From assembly GCF_004168035.1 (NCBI RefSeq), contig NZ_SDPU01000021.1, forward strand, positions 62,001 through 126,000: a stretch of 64,000 bases of DNA, read 5' to 3'. The position numbers and the translations under genes are program-made. The stretch comes from Nocardioides iriomotensis. Its GTDB lineage: Bacteria > Actinomycetota > Actinomycetes > Propionibacteriales > Nocardioidaceae. Under the pieces are notes generated by a model. The model was not told the origin of the DNA. It searched no databases and was given only the letters and a program-made list of their open reading frames with translations. Shown here piece after piece: positions 19,514-28,672 of the stretch. Within the stretch, counting starts at the first letter, position 1; each line of letters opens with the position of its first letter.

Positions 19514-21157
19514 GTGACGACCAGCCCGCAGACGCCGACCGACCTGTACGTCGGCGACTACCGCGTCCTCGCCAAGATCGGCGAGGGCGGCATGGGTGTC
19601 GTCCACCTCGCGCAGGCGCCCGACGGCAGCCGCGTCGCGCTCAAGGTGCTGCGCCCGCACGTCATCGGCGACGACGAGGCCCGCGAACGGCTCGCGCGCG
19701 AGGTCGAGTCGCTGCGGCGGGTCACCAGCCCGCGGGTCGCCGAGGTGCTCGACGCCGACCCGTGGGGGGAGACACCGTTCGTCGCGACCCGCTACGTCCC
19801 CGGGCTGTCGCTGCACCAGCACGTCCGCGCCGAGGGCCGGATCCGCGACGACGACCTGCGGCACTTCGCGGCCGGGCTCGCCGAGGCGGTGATCGCGGTG
19901 CACCAGGTGGGCGTGCTGCACCGCGACATCAAGCCGTCCAACGTTCTGCTCGAGGGCCGCTCGCCGGTGCTGATCGACTTCGGCCTGGCCCGCTTGGCGG
20001 AGGACCCGCGGCTGACCCACACCGGCTGGCTGCTCGGCACGCCGGGCTACCTCGCCCCCGAGATCCTGTACGGCGAGGACGCCACCACCGCCTCCGACGT
20101 GCACGCCTGGGCGGCCACCGTCGTGTTCGCCGCGACCGGCCGACCGCCGTTCGGCACCGGCCCCGCGATGGCGATCATGGACCGTGTCCGCCGCGGTGAG
20201 CACGACCTGTCCGGTGTCCCCGAGTCGCTCTACCCCCTCGTCCTCGCCGGGCTCGCGCCCGAACCCGAGGACCGGCCCACCACCGGCGCCGTCGTGGCCG
20301 CGCTGCGCGGCGGCACCCCGTCGAGCGCCCCCGCCGACGCCGCGGCGCCGGCCGACCCGCCGCCCACGATGCCGTGGATGGTCGCCGACCACGGCGCCGC
20401 ACCCACCACGACGGTGCAGCCCGCCACGCCCGGCACCAAGCCGCTCACCGTGCTGGCACCGCCCGTGGTCCCGGCGCGGGAGCCGTTCCAGCAGCCCGCT
20501 GCCGCCGCCCGCGCCTCACGGCCGCCGTCACTCCTGCCCGCGGGCGCGATGCGGCAGCCGAGCAGCGGCAGCGCGCGGCTGCAGCGGTCGCTCCTGCTCG
20601 GTGGGGGGTTCGCGACCGGAGCGGTCGCGTTCGGCGTCGCGCCGTACCTCGCCTTCGCGACGTTCGCCGTGCTCGCGCTCGTCGTGCGCACCCTGTCGTG
20701 GACCACCGAGTCCGCGCGCGAGCGGCAGCACCGGCGCGGCCGCCGGGCCTGGTACGACGCACCGCTGACCGTGCTGACCACTCCCTGGTACCTCGTCGTC
20801 GCCACGGGCGGCACCCTGCTCCTGCTGGTCTGGGCCGGGACGCTCGCCTCGATCCTCGGCGTGGCCGGGCTGCTGTTCCGGGCCCCCTCCGCCGCGTTGC
20901 TCGTCGCGACCGGGGCCCTGTTCACGCTCGGTCTCTGGTCCGGCCCGGGCTCCAAGCGGCTGCGACTGCCGGTCCGCCGCGGCGTCGTGTCGGTGACCCG
21001 CGACGTGTGGATCGGCTGGACCGTCGTCGCGGGCGTCGCGATCGTGCTGGGCGCGCTGGCGTGGATGCTGCTGGCCGGCGAGCCCTCCTGGTCGCCGCAG
21101 CCCGGACCGCCGTGGCGCGAGGGCACCCTGCTCGGCACGCTGCGGGCCTGGCTCTGA
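19514..21157 (+). CDS. Membrane Ser/Thr protein kinase (PknB-like, no PASTA)
   Basis: A 547-residue protein. The kinase domain (about 15-260) is complete: glycine loop KIGEGGMGVV, Lys in VALKVL, catalytic HRDIKPSNVLL, DFGLARLAEDP and the APE-type GTPGYLAPE. A Pro/Ala linker (260-360) leads to four or five transmembrane helices, and the protein ends soon after with no PASTA or other extracellular sensor. That multi-pass C-terminus is unlike the usual single-pass kinases. TACCGT lies 6 bases before the GTG, suggesting a leaderless message. Followed closely by a methyltransferase and a PP2C-like phosphatase. Confidence 0.93.
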   Translation: MTTSPQTPTDLYVGDYRVLAKIGEGGMGVVHLAQAPDGSRVALKVLRPHVIGDDEARERLAREVESLRRVTSPRVAEVLDADPWGETPFVATRYVPGLSLHQHVRAEGRIRDDDLRHFAAGLAEAVIAVHQVGVLHRDIKPSNVLLEGRSPVLIDFGLARLAEDPRLTHTGWLLGTPGYLAPEILYGEDATTASDVHAWAATVVFAATGRPPFGTGPAMAIMDRVRRGEHDLSGVPESLYPLVLAGLAPEPEDRPTTGAVVAALRGGTPSSAPADAAAPADPPPTMPWMVADHGAAPTTTVQPATPGTKPLTVLAPPVVPAREPFQQPAAAARASRPPSLLPAGAMRQPSSGSARLQRSLLLGGGFATGAVAFGVAPYLAFATFAVLALVVRTLSWTTESARERQHRRGRRAWYDAPLTVLTTPWYLVVATGGTLLLLVWAGTLASILGVAGLLFRAPSAALLVATGALFTLGLWSGPGSKRLRLPVRRGVVSVTRDVWIGWTVVAGVAIVLGALAWMLLAGEPSWSPQPGPPWREGTLLGTLRAWL

Positions 21158-21174
21158 CGAGGACGGGCGCTGAC

Positions 21175-21813
21175 GTGGACTGGCACGACTGGTACCGGGA
21201 CTACGACGACCCTGGCTCCGACCTCTCGCGACGCCTCCGCTCCGTGCAGGCGTCGCTGCGGGCCTGGCTCGACCGGGCCGGCGACGGTCCGCTGCGCATC
21301 GTGAGCGCCTGCGCGGGAGACGGCCGCGACCTGCTCGAGGTGCTCGCCGGGCACCCGGCGGCGCCGCGGGTGACCGCTCGGCTCGTCGAGCTGGACGACG
21401 CGCTCGCCCAGCGGGCCGAGGACGTCGCGTCGGCCGCCGGGCTCGACGGCGTCGAGGTGGTCCGCGGCGACGCGGGACGGACCGACAGCTACGCCGGCAT
21501 GGTGCCCGCCGACCTCGTGCTCTGGTGCGGCGTGTTCGGCAATCTCGGCGACGAGGACGTCCGGGCCACCATCCGCACCACCCGCCAGCTCGCCGCACCC
21601 GGAGCGCACGTGGTGTGGACTCGCGGCACCTGTCGCGGCCGCGACGACGTCGAGCCGACGGACGCGATCGGTGCCTGGTTCACCGACGCGGAGTTCGAGC
21701 TCGTCTCCCTCGACATGCCCGCCGACACGACGTACCGCGTCGGCGTGCACCGGTACGGCGGACGCACCGAACCGCTCGACCCCGGCCGCACCTTCTTCGC
21801 GTTCGTCCGATGA
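21175..21813 (+). CDS. Class I SAM-dependent methyltransferase
   Basis: A 212-residue protein beginning VDWHDWYRDYDDPGSDLSRR. A Rossmann methyltransferase core is visible: IVSACAGDGRDLLEVL as the SAM loop near residue 42, ARLVELDDALAQRA as the acidic strand end and ADLVLWCGVFGNLGDEDVRA as motif IV. The target is unknown. GTG 21175 starts 17 bases after the kinase stop and the gene overlaps the following phosphatase (ATGA), so the three genes appear to form one transcript. Confidence 0.8.
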   Translation: MDWHDWYRDYDDPGSDLSRRLRSVQASLRAWLDRAGDGPLRIVSACAGDGRDLLEVLAGHPAAPRVTARLVELDDALAQRAEDVASAAGLDGVEVVRGDAGRTDSYAGMVPADLVLWCGVFGNLGDEDVRATIRTTRQLAAPGAHVVWTRGTCRGRDDVEPTDAIGAWFTDAEFELVSLDMPADTTYRVGVHRYGGRTEPLDPGRTFFAFVR

Positions 21814-23360
21814 ACCGCGTGTCGCTGAGCATGCGGCTCATCGCACTGCTGGCGCTCCTGGCCGTCGTGATCACCACCGTCACGGTCGTCCTCGTCCTCG
21901 CGATCAACCGGGTGAACGACAACCGGATGCTCGTCGCCTCCCGCTTCCAGCCGGCCAGCGTGCAGTCGCGCGCACTCCTCGTCGGGCTCGTCGACCAGGA
22001 GACCGGTCAGCGCGGCTACGTGCTCACCGGTGACGACGCCTTCCTCGACCCCTACCGCGAGGGCCGCCGTGACGTGGCGCGGTCACTGGCGTCGCTGCGC
22101 AAGGAGTTCCCCGACGACGCCGAGATGCTCGCCGCGATCGACGAGGTCGAGACGGCCGCCGAGACCTGGCAGCAGGTCGGCGCCCGGCCGGAGATCGCCG
22201 CCCGCCGGGCCGACGAGTTCGACGTCGCCCAGGAGCTGGTGCGGGTCGGGCGCGGCAAGCGGGCGTTCGAGGAGGTGCGCGTCCAGGTCGCGCAGCTGCA
22301 GACGCTCATCGACCTCCGGCTCGCGGCCGCCCGCCAGGAGGACCGCGAGAACCTTCGGCTGCTCCGGCTCACCGGCGTGATCGGGGTCGGCGCCGTCGTC
22401 CTCATCGTCGGGCTCACGGCGTACCTCCTGCGCCGCTGGGCGCTGGTCCCGCTGCAGACCCTGCGACGACGCATGCGCGCGGTGGCCGGTGGTCACCTCG
22501 ACGACGAGGTGATCGTGGAGGGTCCGCCCGAGATCGCGGCGGTGTCCCACGACGCGGAGAGCATGCGGCGGCGGATCCTCACCGAGCTCGACGCCGCGCG
22601 GGGTGCGACCGAGGCGCTGCTGCAGCACAGCCCGGTGGTGGCCGCGCTCGGCTCCGCCCTGGCCGGCGGTTCGCCCCAGCAGGTGGGGCCGGTCGCGGTC
22701 TCGGGCACCGTCCTGGCGGCCGAGGGCGTGCTCGCCGGCGACACGTGGCACGTCCTGCACCGGCCGAGCGGCAGCACCGCCGCCCTCGTCACCGACGTCT
22801 CCGGGCACGGCCCCGAGGCCGGGCTGGTCGCGTTCGCGTTCAAGCAGCGGCTCGGAGCCCTGCTCGCGACCGACCTCGGTCTGCTCGACGCGTTCGAGCG
22901 GGCCGCCATCTGGACCGTCCGCGACGACGAGCGCTTCGTCACCGCCGCCGTCGTCGAGGTCCACGACGACGGCCGGCTCGTCTGGGTCAACGCCGGGCAC
23001 CCCGCGCCGCTGGTCCTCGGTGGTCCCTTTGCCGGGGTCCGCGCGCAGCTCGAGCAGACCGGGCCGATCGTCTCGTCGGTGTCGTCGGGCTGGACGGCCG
23101 AGGAGATGCGTCTCGCGCCCGGCGAGCTGGTGCTGATCTACACCGATGGCGTCGTCGAGGCGCGCGACCCCGAGGGCAACGAGCTGGGGGAGCAGGGGCT
23201 CGTCGCCGCGCTCTCAGGCATCGTCCCGTGGACGCCCGACGCGGTCGTGCTGCGGGTCGGCGACGTCGTACGCCGCTTCGACAAGGGCGTCCGGCGCGAC
23301 GACGTCACCTGCGTGGCGCTCGGGTACGCCCGATCGGATCCTGGGACAACGGTTCCATGA
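21810..23360 (+). CDS. Membrane sensor phosphatase: CHASE3-HAMP-SpoIIE/PP2C
   Basis: A 516-residue protein. A first transmembrane helix (about 8-33) is followed by an extracytoplasmic CHASE3-type helical domain with the signature LLVGLVDQETGQRGYVLTGD, then a second membrane helix (about 190-212), a HAMP linker, and a cytoplasmic SpoIIE-type PP2C phosphatase domain (about 290-510). The Asp residues for two metals are seen in LVTDVSGHGPEAGL, YTDGVVEARDPEG and RRDDVTCVAL. Such proteins dephosphorylate anti-sigma-factor antagonists or kinase targets. Translationally coupled to the methyltransferase. Confidence 0.9.
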   Translation: MNRVSLSMRLIALLALLAVVITTVTVVLVLAINRVNDNRMLVASRFQPASVQSRALLVGLVDQETGQRGYVLTGDDAFLDPYREGRRDVARSLASLRKEFPDDAEMLAAIDEVETAAETWQQVGARPEIAARRADEFDVAQELVRVGRGKRAFEEVRVQVAQLQTLIDLRLAAARQEDRENLRLLRLTGVIGVGAVVLIVGLTAYLLRRWALVPLQTLRRRMRAVAGGHLDDEVIVEGPPEIAAVSHDAESMRRRILTELDAARGATEALLQHSPVVAALGSALAGGSPQQVGPVAVSGTVLAAEGVLAGDTWHVLHRPSGSTAALVTDVSGHGPEAGLVAFAFKQRLGALLATDLGLLDAFERAAIWTVRDDERFVTAAVVEVHDDGRLVWVNAGHPAPLVLGGPFAGVRAQLEQTGPIVSSVSSGWTAEEMRLAPGELVLIYTDGVVEARDPEGNELGEQGLVAALSGIVPWTPDAVVLRVGDVVRRFDKGVRRDDVTCVALGYARSDPGTTVP

Positions 23361-23388
23361 CCCGGACGCGGGTGGCAGACTCGGGAGC

Positions 23389-23415
23389 GTGCAGCGGCAG
23401 ATCATTATCAGCTAG
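23389..23415 (+). CDS. cimA leader peptide (Ile-Ile-Ile)
   Basis: An 8-codon frame, VQRQIIIS starting at GTG, has three consecutive isoleucine codons (ATC ATT ATC). It is followed by a GCGCGA/TCGCGC stem (23415-23440), then an intrinsic terminator and the citramalate synthase gene, whose pathway leads to isoleucine. TTCCAT (23353) and CAGACT (23376-23381) form a possible promoter that would place the 5' end at or near the GTG, giving a leaderless peptide. Attenuation by isoleucine supply is the obvious reading, but is inferred. Confidence 0.75.
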   Translation: MQRQIIIS

Positions 23416-23441
23416 CGCGACCGGCACCCGCCGATCGCGCT

Positions 23442-23471
23442 GACCTCTCGTTCCCGACGGGAGGTCTTTTT
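23442..23471 (+). terminator. cimA attenuator terminator
   Basis: GACCTC (23442-23447) pairs with GAGGTC (23461-23466), extended inward through a G-U pair to a 9-bp stem with a 7-base loop, followed by five T (23467-23471). It lies 26 bases after the leader stop and 37 bases before cimA. Confidence 0.85.
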
Positions 23472-23508
23472 GTTGCCGCCGATCCGCCCCCGGACCAGAG
23501 GACCCCGC

Positions 23509-25095
23509 GTGACCACCGACCAGTTCCACGTCTACGACACGACGCTCCGCGACGGCGCCCAGCAGGAAGGGCTGAACCTCTCGGTGGCCGACAAGCTGAC
23601 CATCGCGCGCCAGCTCGACGGCCTGGGCGTGGGCTACATCGAGGGCGGCTGGCCGGGCGCCAACCCCAAGGACACCGAGTTCTTCCGGCGCGCGAAGGAC
23701 GAGCTGAAGCTCGACCACGCCCAGCTCGCGGCGTTCGGCGCCACCCGCCGGGCCGGCGTGAAGGCCGCCGACGACCCGCTCGTCGCGGCCCTGCGCGACT
23801 CCGGCGCCGGAGTGGTCACCCTGGTCGCCAAGTCGCACGACCGGCACGTCGAGCTCGCGCTGCGCACCACGCTCCAGGAGAACCTCGCGATGGTGCGCGA
23901 CACGGTTAGCCACCTCAAGGCCGAGGGCCAGCGGGTGTTCCTCGACGCCGAGCACTTCTTCGACGGCTACCGCGACAACCGCGACTACGCGCTCGAGGTG
24001 CTCCGCACGGCGTACGACGCCGGCGCCGACGTGGTCGCGCTCTGCGACACCAACGGCGGCATGCTCCCGCCCTGGGTCGGCGACGTCGTGGACGACGTCA
24101 TCCAGTCGACCGGGGTGCGCGTCGGCATCCACTGCCACAACGACACCGGCTGCGCCGTCGCCAACACGCTCGCCGCGGTCGAGGCCGGCGCGACGCACGT
24201 GCAGGGCACGCTCAACGGGTACGGCGAGCGCACCGGCAACGCCGACCTCGTCTCCGTCGTCGCCAACCTCGAGCTCAAGCTGGACCGGCAGGTGCTGCCC
24301 GGCGGGCTGCTCCGGGAGGCCACCCGGATCGCCCACGCCGTCGCCGACGTGACGAACTTCCCGCCCGCGTCGCGCCAGCCCTACGTCGGGGTCAGCGCCT
24401 TCGCGCACAAGGCCGGCCTGCACGCCAGCGCGATCAAGGTCGACCCGAACCTCTACCAGCACCTCGACCCGGTCGCCGTCGGCAACGACATGCGGCTGCT
24501 GGTCAGCGACATGGCCGGCCGCGCGTCGATCGAGCTGAAGGGCCGCGAGCTCGGCTTCGACCTGGCCGGCGACCGCGACCTGGTCACCCGCGTCACCGAG
24601 CGGGTGAAGGAGCTCGAGTCGCAGGGCCACACCTTCGAGGCGGCCGACGCGTCCTTCGAGCTGCTGCTCGTCGAGGAGGTCGAGGGGGTCCGCCCGTCGT
24701 ACTTCGACGTCGAGTCCTGGCGCGTCATCACCGACTCCCGGCCCGGCGGCGAGGCGGTGTCGGAGGCGACCATCAAGCTGCACGCCGGCGGCGCCCGCAT
24801 CATCACCACCGGCGAGGGCAACGGCCCGGTCAACGCGCTCGACCACGCGTTCCGCGAGGCGATCGGCCAGGCCTACCCGGAGGTCGCGAAGTTCGAGCTC
24901 ATCGACTACAAGGTGCGGATCCTCGACCAGGGCCACGGCACCGACGCCGTCACGCGGGTGCTGATCGAGACGACCGACGGGGAGTCGTCGTGGGTCACCG
25001 TCGGCGTGGGCGCCAACGTCATCGAGGCCTCGTGGGGCGCCCTGGTCGACGGCGTCACCTTCGGCCTGCGCCGGCAGGGCGAGAGGCCCCGGTAG
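23509..25095 (+). CDS. cimA: Citramalate synthase
   Basis: A 528-residue member of the isopropylmalate synthase family. The TIM-barrel half opens [13 protein letters not shown] and has the metal motif [15 protein letters not shown] near residue 205; the C-terminal half has a LeuA-type allosteric dimer domain. The length, the N-terminus and the upstream Ile leader all favour (R)-citramalate synthase (pyruvate plus acetyl-CoA, a threonine-independent route to isoleucine) over LeuA. GTG 23509 is chosen for its AGAGGA Shine-Dalgarno; an in-frame TTG at 23470 overlaps the terminator's T-run. Confidence 0.9.
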   Translation: MTTDQFHVYDTTLRDGAQQEGLNLSVADKLTIARQLDGLGVGYIEGGWPGANPKDTEFFRRAKDELKLDHAQLAAFGATRRAGVKAADDPLVAALRDSGAGVVTLVAKSHDRHVELALRTTLQENLAMVRDTVSHLKAEGQRVFLDAEHFFDGYRDNRDYALEVLRTAYDAGADVVALCDTNGGMLPPWVGDVVDDVIQSTGVRVGIHCHNDTGCAVANTLAAVEAGATHVQGTLNGYGERTGNADLVSVVANLELKLDRQVLPGGLLREATRIAHAVADVTNFPPASRQPYVGVSAFAHKAGLHASAIKVDPNLYQHLDPVAVGNDMRLLVSDMAGRASIELKGRELGFDLAGDRDLVTRVTERVKELESQGHTFEAADASFELLLVEEVEGVRPSYFDVESWRVITDSRPGGEAVSEATIKLHAGGARIITTGEGNGPVNALDHAFREAIGQAYPEVAKFELIDYKVRILDQGHGTDAVTRVLIETTDGESSWVTVGVGANVIEASWGALVDGVTFGLRRQGERPR

Positions 25096-25096
25096 A

Positions 25097-25156
25097 CCCC
25101 GATTCGTCCGCGATATTGCGTCCGTCGTGCGCTGAGCAGTCGCGGACGAATCGGGG
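25097..25156. repeat. 17-bp perfect inverted repeat between cimA and amidase
   Basis: CCCCGATTCGTCCGCGA at 25097-25113 and its exact complement at 25140-25156 flank a 26-base loop. It starts just after the cimA stop and ends three bases before the TAGCGT -10 box of the amidase. No T-run follows. It may terminate cimA, or be a dispersed intergenic palindrome. Confidence 0.8.
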
Positions 25157-25171
25157 TTGTAGCGTCGGCCC

Positions 25172-26581
25172 ATGGCCGAGCTGCACGACCTGACCGCGCT
25201 GGAGCAGGGCGAGGCGGTACGCCGCCGCGAGGTGTCGCCGGTCGAGCTCGTCGACCACTACCTCGCCCGGGTCGAGCGGCTCTCCGACGAGGTGGGCGCG
25301 TTCGTCACGATCACCGACGACCTCGCCCGGAAGCAGGCGCTGCTGGCCGAGTCCCGTGCCGGGCAGGGCGGGCCCCTGTTCGGTGTCCCCACCGCGGTCA
25401 AGGACCTCAACCTCACGGCCGGCGTCCGCACGACCTTCGGCTCGGCGGTGATGAGCGACTACGTGCCGCAGGTGTCCGACGAGGTCGTGCTGCGCATGGA
25501 GGACGCCGGGACGATCAGCCTCGGCAAGACGTCGACGCCGGAGTTCGGCTCGCCCTGCTACACCGAGCCCGACGTCGCGCCGCCCTCCCGCACGCCGTAC
25601 GACCTGAGCCGGATGGCCGGCGGCTCCAGCGGCGGCGCCGGCGCAGCGGTCGCGGCCGGGCTCGTGCCGGTCGCGCAGGGGTCCGACGGTGGCGGGTCGA
25701 TCCGGATCCCGGCGAGCTGCTGCGGGCTCGTCGGCTTCAAGCCCAGCCGCGGCCGGGTCAGCGGCAGCCCGATGTACGGCGACCCGGTCGGCCTCGGCAT
25801 CGCCGGACCGCTCGCGCGCACCGTGCGCGACGCCGCCGCCTTCCTCGACGTGATCGCGGGACCTGCGGTGGGCGACCCGTTCTGGGCCGCGCCGCTGCCC
25901 GGCGACGAGACGTACCTCGACTGGTGCGACCGCGCGCCCGGCCGGCTGCGGGTCGCCCGCTTCGCCGACCCGGTGATCGCCGACGCGCACGTGCACCCCG
26001 AAGTGCTGCGTGCCTACGACGACGCGAGCCGGCTGCTGGAGGCGCTCGGCCACGACGTCGAGGACGTCGACGTGCCGCTGCCGCCCGACGCGACGCGGGT
26101 GTTCGAGACCTGCTGGGCCGTGCTCACCGCGCTGTCGGCCGCGCCACCCGGCCGCGAGCACGAGCTCCGCCCGCTCACTCGCTGGCTGGGCGACCTCGGT
26201 CGCAAGGTGTCAGGGCCGGAGTTCGGCCTCGCGCTCGGCGAGCTGCGCCGGATCGCGGCGCGCGCGCTCACCCGGCTGGCGCCGTACGACGCCGTGCTCA
26301 CCCCGACGCTGGCGCAGCCGCCCCTGCCCGTCGGCGCGCTCCGCGACGACGCCGACCCGGCCAAGGACTTCCAGAACCAGAAGGAGTTCACGCCCTGGAC
26401 CTCCGCCTGGAACGTCACCGGCATGCCGGCGGTCTCGCTGCCGCTGCACGTGACACCCGACGGGCTGCCGGTCGGCGTGATGCTCGCCGCGCGGCCGGGG
26501 CAGGACCACGTGCTGTTCGCGCTGGCCGCGCAGGTCGAGGAGGCCGTGCCGTGGCTGGACAGGCACCCGCCCTGCTGGTGA
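25172..26581 (+). CDS. Amidase signature family hydrolase
   Basis: A 469-residue amidase. The Lys of the catalytic Ser-cisSer-Lys triad lies in VPTAVKDLNL (K77), the glycine/serine-rich signature GGSSGGAGAAVAAG begins near residue 150 and the nucleophile region is DGGGSIRIPASCCG near 170. It resembles 6-aminohexanoate-cyclic-dimer hydrolase or generic amide hydrolases; GatA is unlikely because gatB and gatC are absent here. Substrate unknown. TAGCGT (25160-25165) 6 bases before the ATG suggests a leaderless mRNA. Confidence 0.88.
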   Translation: MAELHDLTALEQGEAVRRREVSPVELVDHYLARVERLSDEVGAFVTITDDLARKQALLAESRAGQGGPLFGVPTAVKDLNLTAGVRTTFGSAVMSDYVPQVSDEVVLRMEDAGTISLGKTSTPEFGSPCYTEPDVAPPSRTPYDLSRMAGGSSGGAGAAVAAGLVPVAQGSDGGGSIRIPASCCGLVGFKPSRGRVSGSPMYGDPVGLGIAGPLARTVRDAAAFLDVIAGPAVGDPFWAAPLPGDETYLDWCDRAPGRLRVARFADPVIADAHVHPEVLRAYDDASRLLEALGHDVEDVDVPLPPDATRVFETCWAVLTALSAAPPGREHELRPLTRWLGDLGRKVSGPEFGLALGELRRIAARALTRLAPYDAVLTPTLAQPPLPVGALRDDADPAKDFQNQKEFTPWTSAWNVTGMPAVSLPLHVTPDGLPVGVMLAARPGQDHVLFALAAQVEEAVPWLDRHPPCW

Positions 26582-26591
26582 GGTGAGCCGT

Positions 26592-26996
26592 ATGTCGCTC
26601 ACGCCGTACATCGCCGTCACGGACGCCCGCGCCGCCCTCGACTGGTACGTCGCGCACCTCGGCGCGCGGGTGACGTTCGACCCGATCGTGATGCCCGACG
26701 GGCGGGTCGGGCACAGCGAGCTCACCGTCTCCAACGCTCACGGTGACGCGCGCTGGATGATGGCCGACGAGCACCCGGAGATCCAGGTCGAGGCGCCCGC
26801 GCCGGGTCGCGGCAACGACGTCACGCTGCACCTCGAGGTCGACGACGTCGACGGCGTTGTCGAGGCCATGGTCGGCGGCGGTGCGGTGCTCGACCGTGGG
26901 CCGGAGGACAACCCGGTCGGGCGGGTCGCCGTCGTGCGGGACCCGTTCGGGCACCGGTGGTTCCTCAACCAGCCAGCAGCCGCTCGCACTCCTTGA
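26592..26996 (+). CDS. VOC-superfamily (glyoxalase-like) protein
   Basis: A 134-residue protein with the two beta-alpha-beta-beta-beta modules of the vicinal oxygen chelate fold: TPYIAVTDARAALDWYVAHL at the start and VTLHLEVDDVDGVVEAMVGG in the second half, ending DPFGHRWFLNQ, typical of PhnB/YraH-like glyoxalase relatives. Members bind a metal and act on lactoylglutathione, fosfomycin or catechols; this one's substrate cannot be told. ATG 26592 is preferred to an upstream GTG. The end overlaps the convergent gene by 32 bases. Confidence 0.8.
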   Translation: MSLTPYIAVTDARAALDWYVAHLGARVTFDPIVMPDGRVGHSELTVSNAHGDARWMMADEHPEIQVEAPAPGRGNDVTLHLEVDDVDGVVEAMVGGGAVLDRGPEDNPVGRVAVVRDPFGHRWFLNQPAAARTP

Positions 26997-27825
26997 CCAG
27001 CGCGTCCCGCAGCGGCGCGCCGCGCTCGGCGAACGACCGCTGCGCGGCGACGTACTCCTGCTTGCCCTCCGTCGTCTCGACGCGGACGGGGGAGTAGCCC
27101 AGCCCGCTCAGGTCGTACGGCGACGCGCGCATGTCGAGCACGCGGATGTCGCGGGCGAGGGCGAAGCAGTCGGCCACGAGCTCCGACGGCACCATCGGCG
27201 TGAGCCGGAAGGCGTGCTTGTAGAGATCCATCCCGGCGTGCAGGCAGCCCGGCTGCTCGAACGACGCCCGGTCGTCGCGGCCGGGCTGCAGGGTGTTGCG
27301 CGGCCGGGCCGGCGCGGTGAAGAAGCGGAACGCGTCGAAGTGGCTGCACGCGATCCGGTGCCCCTCGACGACCTCGTCGGTGCCTGAGGGGCCGAGCCGC
27401 AGCGGCAAGGACGCGTGCCGCACGGACTCCTGGTCGAGCCGGTAGACCATCGCCCACTCGTGCATGCCGAAGCAGCCGAGCTGCGCCGGCCGCGACGCGG
27501 TCGCCCGCAGCAGCCGCAGCAGCGTGGTCAGCAGCACGTGCTGCGACGCGACGTGCTCGTCGGCGACGGTCGCGCCACCCGGCACGGACGTGTAGCCCTT
27601 GAAGGACAGGTGCTCGGCCGAGGGGACGACCACGCCGTACCCCGGGTGCCAGCGGCGCAGCGCCGCCGGCCGCTGGGAGTAGTAGCTGAAGAGGAAGTCG
27701 TGGACCGGGTGCGGGAGACCCTCGCGGCGGCGCTCGAGGTGGCGCGCGACCCAGGCGTCGACGCGCGCCTCGTGCGCGGTCCGGCGCGCCCGCGCCTGCC
27801 GTGTCGTCAGCACCTCCACAGGCAC
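26965..27825 (-). CDS. Conserved hypothetical, '3-methyladenine DNA glycosylase'-annotated family
   Basis: A 286-residue soluble protein conserved in actinobacteria; relatives are often labelled 3-methyladenine DNA glycosylase, but I see no HhH-GPD or MPG motif here, so that name is doubtful. Recognisable pieces are HPVHDFLFSYYSQRPAALRR near residue 40, GCFGMHEWAMVY near 130 and HFDAFRFFTAPARPRNTL near 170; the His/Asp/Arg content suggests an enzyme. GTG 27825 is chosen just before VEVLTTRQA. Convergent overlap with the VOC gene; divergent from the fumarylacetoacetate hydrolase gene across 46 bases. Confidence 0.6.
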   Translation of the reverse strand: MPVEVLTTRQARARRTAHEARVDAWVARHLERRREGLPHPVHDFLFSYYSQRPAALRRWHPGYGVVVPSAEHLSFKGYTSVPGGATVADEHVASQHVLLTTLLRLLRATASRPAQLGCFGMHEWAMVYRLDQESVRHASLPLRLGPSGTDEVVEGHRIACSHFDAFRFFTAPARPRNTLQPGRDDRASFEQPGCLHAGMDLYKHAFRLTPMVPSELVADCFALARDIRVLDMRASPYDLSGLGYSPVRVETTEGKQEYVAAQRSFAERGAPLRDALVKECERLLAG

Positions 27826-27871
27826 GAGGGTAGATGCGTCCCGGCACGTGACCCGCCGGTAGGCTCGGGGA

Positions 27872-28672
27872 GTGCGTATCGCGAGATTCACGACCGGAGA
27901 AGACCCCCAGTACGGCGTGGTCACCGGCGATGTCGACGAGCTCGGCATCCCGGCTGACGACACGACGGTGGTCGCCCTGGCGGGCGACCCCCTGTACGTC
28001 GGGGTCCAGCTGACCGACCAGCAGTTCAAGCTCGAGGAGGTCCGCCTGCTCGCGCCGGTCCTGCCGCGCAGCAAGGTCGTCGGCATCGGCCGCAACTACG
28101 CTGCGCACGCCGCCGAGATGGGCAACGACGTGCCCGACGAGCCGATGATGTTCATCAAGCCCAACACCTCGGTGATCGGCCCCGGCGACCCGATCTTCTA
28201 CCCCCGCCAGTCGCAGGAGGTGCACTTCGAGGGCGAGCTCTGCGTCGTCATCGGCCGCATCTGCCGCGACGTCGCGCCCGAGCGCGTCGGCGAGGTCATC
28301 TACGGCTACACCGTCGGCAACGACGTGACCGCGCGCGACCTGCAGCGCAAGGACGGCCAGTTCACCCGCGGCAAGGGCTTCGACTCCTTCTGCCCGATCG
28401 GGCCCTGGATCGAGACCGAGCTCGACACGACGAACCTGCGGGTCACCACGCACCTCAACGGTGACGTGAAGCAGGACGGCACGACCAAGGACCTGATCTT
28501 CGACGTGCCCACCCTGGTGTCGTTCGTCTCCTCCGTGATGACGCTGCTGCCCGGCGACGTCATCATGACCGGCACCCCCGACGGCGTCGGCCCGATGAAC
28601 GTCGGTGACGAGGTCGAGGTCTCCGTCGCCGGCATCGGCTCCCTGACCAACAAGGTGGTCTCCCGTGACTGA
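27872..28672 (+). CDS. Fumarylacetoacetate hydrolase family protein
   Basis: A 266-residue FAH-fold enzyme. The typical path is present: [16 protein letters not shown] near residue 70, [16 protein letters not shown], metal-binding Glu pair in [15 protein letters not shown] near 115 and [13 protein letters not shown] near 145, with [10 protein letters not shown] near the end. Members hydrolyse or decarboxylate acyl-pyruvates or 2-keto acids (HpcE-like). A gene of this family also precedes gltX in mycobacteria as I recall. TAGGCT 6 bases before GTG 27872 suggests a leaderless start. The 3' end overlaps gltX by 8 bases. Confidence 0.88.
   Translation: MRIARFTTGEDPQYGVVTGDVDELGIPADDTTVVALAGDPLYVGVQLTDQQFKLEEVRLLAPVLPRSKVVGIGRNYAAHAAEMGNDVPDEPMMFIKPNTSVIGPGDPIFYPRQSQEVHFEGELCVVIGRICRDVAPERVGEVIYGYTVGNDVTARDLQRKDGQFTRGKGFDSFCPIGPWIETELDTTNLRVTTHLNGDVKQDGTTKDLIFDVPTLVSFVSSVMTLLPGDVIMTGTPDGVGPMNVGDEVEVSVAGIGSLTNKVVSRD

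Noticed and set aside
25172-26581. Amidase as the GatA subunit working with gltX
   Set aside because: gatB and gatC are not adjacent, and the sequence lacks GatA-specific segments; a general amidase is safer.
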